Shown here: one piece after another, positions 55,693 through 64,000 of the stretch | Numbering within the stretch: position 1 is the first letter of the stretch | Layout of the letters: each line of letters begins with the position of its first letter | From: Datisca glomerata | Lineage: Eukaryota; Streptophyta; Magnoliopsida; Cucurbitales; Datiscaceae | Direction of reading: 5' to 3' | Assembly: GCA_003255025.1 (NCBI GenBank) | Contig: QANY01011952.1 | Coordinates: forward strand, 189,427 to 253,426 | DNA length: 64,000 bases | Made by a program: the position numbers and the translations under genes | The notes under the pieces: model-generated | The model's input: only the letters and a program-made list of their open reading frames with translations | Databases searched by the model: none | What the model was told of the DNA's origin: nothing

Positions 55693-58090
55693 TAAGTGTT
55701 TTTAACATAAATAAATTGGCCTCCTCTTTTTAGACATTATACAATGCTAGATGACATTTCAAGTTCCTCAAATCTCATTTTTGTCGAACATGAATTAGAA
55801 GTAGTGCTAGTGAAGATATGAAAATAATGCATTCATCTACTATTTCAAGAAGTTATATACATTGAACTGCGCCTAGATCGTTTCTTATCATATTGAATGC
55901 ACTCATATACAAAGATTACACATTTTCCAAATTAAGAAATAAAGTCGTTTAATTATTTTTTGTACATTTTAATGGAATTGAAAAATAGAACAAAAATACA
56001 TGAACCCATTTGTCTATATTAAATAGAAACGAAATAAAATGGAAACGAAAAATAGATAAGAAATAGAATTTTAAATTAGAAAAATCACTACCTGGTTCCG
56101 TCTATTTCTATGGTAAAATGCGTTGTAAACTTATTTTTCAACACTTTCTCACGTTTGTTTCAAGTATTTTCATCTGACATGATAAAGTTATTAACTTGCT
56201 TAAATAGCAATCTCACCTACCACTTTCCGCAAAAATCTACTTTATCAAATAACTTTCCCAATTTACTTACCCATTTTATCAACATATCAACACATTTTTT
56301 TAAAATATCTTTTATTTTCCCAAATCTCTATAAAAACATCACTATTTGTTTGCATTCCTCCACACTTGATTTTAGTATTTTATTTTTTTCAAGATCAAAG
56401 CATAGCCTGAGGGTCTTCAAAAATCCCGATCCCAGAATCTCGTCCGAACCCATTCCAGTCCCGCGAAACCAAACTCATCATGATCAAGATTTTTTAGATT
56501 GTTTCCCATCTTGAATACGTTCGGGACATAATTGGGACTTGATTTTTTAAACGGGTCAGAATTTTCGTCCCTGGAATGCCCATCTCACAGCACTTCCTAA
56601 GGCCCGTCCTGTGAGATTAAAATATGCATGTTATTTGAGATGAATGATATAAAACATTATGTTTGAAAAGTATAAGGATATATGAGCTCTTAATATATGT
56701 ATAATATAAAGTTTAAATCATTAAAAATGAACATTCATAATAGTAAAAAAATCTTCAAAATTAGTAGTTATTTCTTTCCTAAAATAAATATTATTTCTAA
56801 AATATTAATGCATAGAAAATATTTAAATTAATAAATAAAAAGAGATTATAACGAGATTATATGTTCCATCTCGTTTCTCATCCTAAGGACCTGGCATGTG
56901 TCATGGAGCCGGGATAAAGGTTTTTCCCAAATCATTTTGTTAATTTGTTAATATGTAGAATAATAAATATATATGGCATTTCATTAGAAATAATCATTAT
57001 AAACAACCAAAAACATGAGAAAAATCTATAAATAATCATTAATTTAATTATTTTTACTTACACATCTACACACTTTTAAAATATCTATTTATTCTCAACT
57101 CTCCATATTTTTTTCCCAATTATGTATTCCAAGCTTCATTGAATTTATTAGGTATATGTATCATAGTTGTCAAATCTGTTTCAGTGATCATTTCAGTATT
57201 TTGAAAGATAAATTATTTTGAATACATCGGTGTTCTTGTATTTTATTTCAAAAAAAATATATTAGACATATAAAATAATAGTACAAATTTATTATTAATA
57301 ATATAAGTAAGAAAACTGAATCATGACTTATTTTCATACAACAAACGATAATTTATTTTTAACATCAACATATAATTCACTTAATTGTCTCACTAAAACC
57401 ATTAAAAAACTGGAAAAAAATAATAGAAAAAATAATTATTGCGCTATCTGAGAATTGAACCCAAGACTCATAAGAAAGAAAATGACTTAACTAAAAGGGT
57501 TAAGTGCCACGGACCATGGAAAAAATATTTGATTATATTAGGTTTTAGATGGTATTTGACCTAAACATAACAAAAATTTTATACCCTTATTCTGTTTGTT
57601 CCTCTGCCGAACTAGAATATTCTACCCATTCCAACTAGCAGAACGAAATTAGTAGCTATGGTATGTATATCTACTAGAAAAAATTTTATGTACCTGAAAA
57701 CTGTTATATATTTATTAAATGTTTTAATGTAATAATACAAATGACGGTTATATATATCATATTTATTTTTGATTTGTAAAAGATAAAAATTTATATGTAA
57801 TAATTAATTCCGTCATATCGAAGAAAATTTAATCAAACAATACATGGATTATTAACATTTTAACCAGTTGCCAACAAAGAATATATATACATTTTTGGTA
57901 TGTAATTTTTGAACAATTTGTCATAGAATTTATTGTACAGTTGAATCAGAGAAAATTATCTGAGAAGCCACGTAAGTAAGCATGACCAATTAGAAGCAGG
58001 AGAACGGATTGCCATTGTGGCCAAGCGTCGAAAACCCACATGAACCGTTGATCCCTTTGTTTTCCATATGACGGTTCAAGTTTCATTAGC
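55693..58090. other. AT-rich noncoding stretch
   Basis: No gene recognised. A 134-codon frame at 56110-56514 is Phe/Ser/Leu-rich without a domain and I do not accept it. A tRNA B-box-like sequence (gggttcaattctc on the minus strand, about 57448-57460) stands alone, without a cloverleaf. Confidence 0.45.
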
Positions 58091-58368
58091 TGTTGATGAA
58101 GATAAACTAGGCTCAATCAGTTGCTAGACTAGATAAGTTAAATCTGATATGATAAGCTTAATCTAGAAAGAATAATCTGTTTATTCTTTAGGTTTTAAGG
58201 GATTTAGCTGAATCTTCAAACTGATTGAGAGCCTATAAATAGAGGCCAGTTGTAATTCAATAAAATTAATACAAGTCAAGCAATTACCCAAATATATTTG
58301 AGAATTCTCTCTCTCACTTTTATCGTTCTGTATATTTTTTGAGTGTGAGGAAATTTTCCCTTATATTT
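58091..58368 (+). mobile_element. Gypsy (Tat-type) 5' LTR, approximate
   Basis: A possible start is tgttgatgaagataaac at 58091. A TATA box (tataaatag, 58234-58242) is followed by a CT-rich leader and the primer-binding region tggtgctttcat at 58369. Without the 3' LTR in the window, the left boundary cannot be confirmed and may lie further left. Confidence 0.55.
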
Positions 58369-58380
58369 TGGTGCTTTCAT
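58369..58380 (+). promoter_or_regulatory. Candidate primer-binding site of the gypsy element
   Basis: tggtgctttcat follows the LTR-like sequence directly and is about 40 bp before the gag ATG. This motif is common at this position in Tat-type elements; I have not matched it to a particular tRNA. Confidence 0.45.
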
Positions 58381-58417
58381 AGAGAGAGGAGAGTTCCACT
58401 CGAGATTATAATGAAAG

Positions 58418-59925
58418 ATGCCTCACACTAGATCACATGTGGTACGGGAAACAGGAAACGACACTAACGCAACAATCAACCCTCTAGATTGTCCCATACA
58501 ACTGACTGGAGTGCATAATATAATCCAAACCATTTTGACTAGAATGCAAGGTATGGAGAGTCGTAACAGTGAAGCACTGCGAAACACATGGAAAATCGTG
58601 CTGGAATAGATCGTAACATTACAATTGGAGATATCGGAGACAAATAGAAGAACTAAGCCAAATGACCTTAGTGCGGGAACAAGAAGCGAAAAACCGGGAT
58701 TAGGAACAAAGAGAACGGGCACACCAACAACTGAAGCTGACAACTAGCCACAACACCCGTCATGAGGGAATAGAAGTCACTTTGCGTGATAAAGGAAACT
58801 GGGTTGGAGATGAGAACGGGCTCGTGGAGTCGATGACGGAGCGGGCAATAGAAAAGATGATGTAATGAAAAATGTTTGAGATGAGAAAGTTAGGAACGGG
58901 CGAAGTTGCGGACCTAGAGGCTTTAACCCGATCCCTTCTATGTCCAGAAGTTTTGGCAGCTCCTGTGCCAAAAAAATTCGTGGCCCCTAAGTTCAAGTGT
59001 GATGAATTGATGTGTTGGATGTTCCCAACCATTCTAGACGGAAACACATTAAAGTGGTATCATTCTCTACCCCCTTGCTCAATTGACAGTTTTGCTAGAT
59101 CATCAAAATAACTTTTGACGATCATGATTAAGAAAGGAGAATCATCACGAGATTACTCCCATTGCTTCAAGGATAAAATTGAGAAAGTGGAAAATTGTGA
59201 TGATCGTGTAGACGTGGTTTAGATCCCAACTCCCAATTGGTTGAGGATCTATCAAAGAAAAAACCCATCACGATGGCATAAACTTTCCTCAGGGCGCAAA
59301 CATACATAATCTTGGAGGAAAAGAGAAAAACTATTCAGAAATTGGCTGAGCAAAGAAATTTAGTACAACGTAAGGATGATGGCAGCTCGAGAATGGGAAA
59401 GCGCAAAGCTGAACGTTCAGAAAGGTAAACAGAAGAGAAGCGGGGCGACTTTGAAAAAAAGGCCAAAACTAGCCGGAGGAGTCCATCCCATGGACAAGGT
59501 CTACACCCTATCGACCATCCCTGTAAATCAGATTCTTGAGGATACAAAGGATGAACCTTGGCTAAGACGGCCCCATCCGATTATGAAGGAGCCAAGTCAG
59601 AGAGACAAGGAAAAGTATTGTCGTTATCATCAGAATGCATGCCATGAAACAAGGGGTTGCTGTCAATTGAAGGACTACATTGAGAAGCTTGTTCAGAAGG
59701 GACATTTGAAGAAGTTTTTCTTGAGACTGGACCAACCGAGGAGGGATAGAAATGAAGAGCGCCCCAGGGAAAAGGAACCACTAAGGATAATTGATATAAT
59801 TATTTCCTTAACAGAGTCAGAAGGTACAACGAGGAAAGAAAGGAAGATCTATTGTAAAAAGCTGGCTCTTAAAGTAAATGATGATCCAGGGAAAACATCT
59901 GGAAGGTTATCGATTATTTTTTAAG
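58418..59925 (+). pseudogene. Ty3/gypsy gag (Tat type), broken
   Basis: Gag opens at ATG 58418 (MPHTRSHVVRETGND) and stops at 58607; later blocks in other frames complete it. The retrotransposon gag domain appears around 58960-59200 (PVPKKFVAPKFKCDELMCW, LKWYHSLPPCSIDSF, RDYSHCFKDKIE), with an apparent internal deletion after KFKC. At 59610-59680 a Cys/His motif C-R-Y-H...C-H-E-T-R-G-C resembles the knuckle of Tat-type gag. The C-terminal part is highly charged. Confidence 0.75.
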
Positions 59926-62900
59926 AAGAAAATGGTAGGCACGACGAACATAATGACATATTGGTGATGACCATTAAAATTGGAAATTGTTTGCTACAGA
60001 GAGTTTTCATTGATGATTGAAGTGCGATTAATGTACTTCACCGTTCGACATTTGAGAAGATGTCCATAGATGCCTCAAAGCTACGTGATGCGGGACAACC
60101 ACTTATTATGTTCAATGAAACTATAACATATTCATAAGGGATTTTATCACTTCCAGTACGGGCGGACTCGATCAACCACATTACTAATTTCATGGTCATT
60201 GACACACAATCGCTCTATAATGTCATTCTGGGGAGAACATGGATTTACAAGATGAGATATGTCCCGTCAACTTACTACCAAACCTTAAAACATCCATCAC
60301 TAGATTGGATACAGACCATTGTAGAGGATCAACTGTTAGCTAGATGTTGCACAGTCTCGGCACTTGATTCCATCAGAAAGAAGGACTTCCTCGCTCTTGA
60401 GAATGAGGAAGAAAAGGCTGAACAATAGCAACTAAATGAGGATGATCCAGGTCATAACAAACCAATGTATGAAGGTGAGAGTGAAAGTGAACCCATAGAT
60501 CTGGGAAATGGAAAGCTAATGACAATGGGAGCGGGATTGACTGAAGCGAAAAAGATAGAACTTACAGAGTTTCTTAGGAAGAATGTGGATATTTTTTTAC
60601 TACTGCTGCAATAATGCCAGGTATTTATGAATTAATAATTTGCCATAAACTAAATGTTGATCCTTTTGTTAAGCCTATGAAACATAAGAAGTGGTCTTTC
60701 ACTCTCGAAAGAAAAACAGCTATGAAGGAATATGTGGAGAAGTTGCTCGAAGCCGGGTTCATAAGAGAAGTTAGTTACCTAGAGTGGCTAGCAAATGCGG
60801 TGATGGTAAAAAAGAATAGCGGAAAGTGGATGATCTGTATGGACTTACGGACCTAAATAAAGTTTGCCCAAATGATGATTACCCGTTGCCAAGAATTGAT
60901 CAAATGATGGATGCTACGTCCAGACATGAGCTCCTAAGGTTCATGGATGCTTACTCTGGATATAATCAAGTGAAAATTTTCTGATCTGATCAAGAAAGAC
61001 ATTTTTTATTACTGACTTTGGAATATTTTGCTAGATCGTAATGCCATTTAGCATAAAAAATGTAGGAGCGACGTATCAAATGTTAATCAATAAAGTTTTT
61101 GAAAGGCAAATTGGAAAAATAATGGAAGTCTACATTGATGACATGCTCGTAAAAGAAGAAAAGAGGGTACACCACATTCATAACCTCAAGGAGGCTTTCT
61201 CTGCCCTAAGAGAAACCAATATGAAATTAAATTCAGAAGTGTACTTTTGGAGTGGCAGTGGGGAATTTTTTGGGACATCTGGTGAATGTCAGGGGATAGA
61301 GGTCAACCTATATCAAATAAAAAATGATCATGGAAGTAAAATCACTACAATCGAAAAAGGAGATCCAAAGCTTGACGGGAAAGTTAGCGGCGCTAAATAG
61401 GTTCTTGTCCAGATCTACAAACAAATGCAGACCATTCTTTGCCAAATTAAGAAAGAATTCTAGATTTTAGTGGGATGAAGAGTGTGAAGAGGCTCTACGG
61501 AAAATCAAAGAATATTTACCTTCAGCTCTAGTATTGTCAAAACTTTTGCCAGGAGAAGAACTGTCTTTTTACCTTACAGTATCTGAAACCACCGTCAGTG
61601 CGGCTCTCACAAGAACATAAGAGGAATCTCAAAGACCAATCTATTTTGTAAGTAAAAGTTTTGTAGTCGCAGCAACTAGATACAGGAACATGAGGAAGCT
61701 GGTATTGGCTTTAATTGTCACTGTAAGGAAGCTCAAATATTAGTTTTAGGGACACACCATAAATACGTTAAGGGAGTTTCTGATAAGGAGTCGTCTACAC
61801 CCCCCTGAGATAACTGGAAGTCTTGTAAAGTGGGCAATAGAGTTAGGGGCATATGACATCCACTATGCCCCACGCACTGCCATAAAGGCACAAGTTTTAG
61901 CAGACTTCATTTCAGAATTCACTTAAGAAGACAATGAGCATGATTATGTAGTGGTGGAAATGACACTTGGACTCTGTTTGTAAACAAAACATCAAATCAT
62001 CGTGGAGCCAGAGCGGGAGTGGTGGTCCAGACATCACATGGCCAAACTTTCAACCAAGCATTGTCATTCGGCTTTCAGGCATCAAACAATGAAGCAGAGT
62101 ACGATGCATTGTTAGCTCGACTACGCCTCATGAATGAATTCAAGGTAACAAGTATGAAAATATTCTACGATTTGATGTTAGTTTAGAAAAATACAATGTA
62201 AAGTATATTGGTTCGCATGGAAAAAAATTTGAGAATAGATGCTCTGGAAAATTTGGGGTCATCAGCCAAATTTATGTTCAAAAGAACTGTTACCATAGAA
62301 AATGTGAGCGAGTCGAGTACAAAGACACCCATACAAGCGGAAGTCACAGCAGAGAATGGTGAATATGGTTGGCGAAAGAGCATTGTACGATACCCCCTCT
62401 ACCAAGAGCTCCCAGCTAATAAAATGGAAGCCCGGAAGCTCCAGCAATGGAGCGCTAGGTATACCAGGATCGATGAGGAGCTGTATATAAGGTCAGTCTT
62501 AGGCTTGTATCTTAAATGTCTTTCCCCAATAGAGGCCAAGTATGTAATGGCTGAAGTATACGAAAGAATCTGCGGGAACTATTTAGGTGGGAGATTTCTG
62601 GCCAATAAGTTATTGAATGAAGGGTACTATTGGCAAAAAATATATGAGAAATCAAAGTATTTTGTAAAGAAGTGTAACAAGGGCCAATGGTATGCTCCCA
62701 TTCCGAAGATGGCTCCTAAAGAATTACAAACGCGGGTGAGCCTTTGGTCGTTCATGGAATGGAGAATCGATGTAATTGGGCAACTAACGATGGCCCCGTT
62801 TAGAAAAGGTTCCTACTGGTCGCAACTAACTACTTCACAAAGTGATAAAAGCATAATCGTTAGCAAGAGTACGAGAAGAGGAGGTAAAGAAACTCTTATG

Positions 62901-63418
62901 AAAAAATATCGTTTGCAGGTACGGGATCCCCAAAGTGTTTGTTTCTGATAACGGGTTTCCTTTTCACTAGGAGTCAAGTGAAAAGGAAATTGGGTTGATG
63001 AATTACCATAAGTTCTCTAGGCATATTGAACAACACGACGAGAACCAACTAGAGAAACACCTTTCGCCCTAACATTTGGGGTAGAAGCTATTATACCAGT
63101 CGAAATTGGATACTCCACAATGAAATCAGGAATAGACAAAGTCATAAACGCGGAACAAATTACTAGAAGTTTAAACTTTTGGGAGGAAAAGAGAGAGACA
63201 GTTCTGTTGAGAATGGACAATTACAACTAGAAAAGAAGAAAGTACTTCCAAAAGAAAGTTAAAGTACGACAATTTCAAGCGGGAGGTCTTATGCTGAATA
63301 GATTTTTTCAGTCAAATGAAGGTAAATTGGGACCAAATCCTAATACTTAATGACCAGTGAGGGAAATGATCTATCTAAGCCTTGGAATGCTTTACATTTG
63401 TGCAAATATTATGTGTAA
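59926..63418 (+). pseudogene. Ty3/gypsy pol (Tat type) with two RNase H domains
   Basis: Order: protease, reverse transcriptase, RNase H, archaeal-type RNase H, integrase. Protease core V-F-I-D-D is at about 60005, broken by a stop. Reverse transcriptase has FMDAYSGYNQVKI (about 60940) and the intact active site VYIDDMLVKE (about 61130). The connection and first RNase H run from 61480 to 61925, ending in APRTAIKAQVLADFI. The second RNase H, diagnostic of the Tat lineage, is at 61960-62190: W-T-L-F-V-N (active enzymes have Asp in place of this Asn), ASNNEAEYDALL. Integrase at 62500-62950 has C-N-K-G-Q replacing the usual second C-x2-C, and WRIDVIGQL with its first Asp. The frame ends at 63418 after WNALHLCKYYV. 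Frameshifts and stops are numerous. Confidence 0.85.
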
Positions 63419-63504
63419 TTATTTTTATATAGTGAAAACATTTATACTCATGATTTTTTCCCTTTAAAGGTTTTTCACGTAAAAATCTGGTGTTCATTAT
63501 TCCT

Positions 63505-63865
63505 TTTTCAAAAATGAAAATGGACTCTTGAACTCACAAAGAGCTTATGTCCACGAAAACTTTTGCTTTCTAAAAAAAAAATGGCCCCCTAAACTCATCA
63601 AGAGCTTATGTCCATGAAGATTTTTGCTTTCTAAAGAAAACGGGCCCTTGAGCTCACTAAGTGCTTATGTCCATGAAGACTTTTACTTTCTAAAGAAAAT
63701 GAGCCCATGAGCTCACTAAGAGCTTATGTTCATGAAGGATTCTACTTTCTAAAGGAAACGGGTCCCTAAGCTCACCAAGAACTTATGTCCATGAAGACTT
63801 TTACTTTTTAAAGAAAACAAGCATCTGAGCTCACCAAGAGTTGAAATCCATGAGGAACGATGTCT
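63505..63865 (+). repeat. 59-61-bp tandem repeat after gypsy pol
   Basis: Five units plus a partial sixth. The landmark gcttatg (acttatg in the fifth) lies at 63543, 63604, 63663, 63722 and 63781, giving spacings of 61, 59, 59 and 59 bp. Each unit contains gagctcac(t/c)aagagcttatgtcc and tttctaaagaaaa. Variable tandem repeats between pol and the 3' LTR are a known trait of Tat/Ogre-type elements, which fits this position. Confidence 0.9.
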
Positions 63866-64000
63866 GTAACATCATGCTCTAAAGGAAATAAAAAAGAAGA
63901 AGTTTGAAAAGAAAGGAGGAAAGAAGGAAGAAATTTGAAAAGAAAGAAGAAACAAGGTGCGAAACGATGGAATCCTAGAAAAATATTCAATACTTAGAAT
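63866..64000 (+). other. Purine-rich end of window
   Basis: A gaaagaaggaag-type tract follows the tandem repeat. It may lead to the polypurine tract and 3' LTR of the gypsy element, which are beyond the window. Confidence 0.4.

Noticed and set aside
56110..56514. 134-codon frame rich in Phe, Ser and Leu
   Set aside because: No signal peptide, domain or codon bias; it lies in AT-rich noncoding sequence.
57440..57500. Possible tRNA gene on the minus strand (gggttcaattctc)
   Set aside because: Only the T-arm/B-box is present; no acceptor stem, D-arm or anticodon arm can be folded.

Overview
This window looks like an intergenic, retrotransposon-rich stretch of a eudicot nuclear genome. The evidence is its overall AT-richness, the absence of bacterial-style gene packing, and the set of plant element families it holds: Ty1/copia, Ty3/gypsy of the Tat type (with a second, archaeal-type RNase H), plant L1-type LINEs with DUF4283 and RNase H, MULEs with a DUF1985 partner gene, and BED-finger hAT elements. 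Almost every coding stretch is broken by stops, frameshifts or nested insertions. The single ordinary-looking host gene is a small one at 11060-11455 encoding a secreted six-cysteine protein.

Layout. 1-1855: an 812-bp unit with an LTR-like promoter, present twice in tandem and nearly identical. 1856-7130: no genes; a TAA microsatellite and a run of three different minisatellites whose units are self-complementary, ending in an LTR-like promoter (TATA at 6904). 8475-10460: a LINE 3' end (RNase H) split by a 1.5-kb AT-rich insertion that contains a 460-bp direct duplication. 11060-11455: the secreted cysteine-rich gene. 12592-13882: a TIR element. 13760-28375: three copies of an interspersed repeat (called R here), invaded by copia elements: a minus-strand copia (3' LTR 15848-17375, polyprotein 17390-21306), a solo LTR of another copia in its leader (22060-24347), and a solo LTR of the first family (25619-27406) with a readable 5-bp target duplication.

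30533-31290: a MITE candidate. 31982-38660: a near full-length LINE (DUF4283, zinc knuckle, endonuclease, reverse transcriptase, zf-RVT, RNase H) interrupted by a 1.17-kb hAT-like element and a 0.4-kb TIR element. 39770-47640: a MULE with its transposase on the plus strand (one intron still visible, one catalytic Asp lost) and a convergent DUF1985 gene on the minus strand; a 2.7-kb repeat-rich insertion splits the transposase before its SWIM finger. 49051-49420: another LINE 3' end. 50395-55692: fragments of one LTR family, one copy split by a 3545-bp hAT element with an 8-bp target duplication and a nearly complete transposase. 58091-64000: a Tat-type gypsy element on the plus strand with its 5' LTR, gag, pol and 59-61-bp tandem repeats after pol; its 3' LTR lies beyond the window.

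The genes do not form a pathway. What the window records is a layered insertion history, and several layers can be ordered relative to one another. I found no rRNA or bona fide tRNA gene, no CRISPR array, and no new multi-gene system. The items most worth follow-up are the secreted cysteine-rich gene, the hairpin-unit minisatellites, and the convergent MULE/DUF1985 pair.
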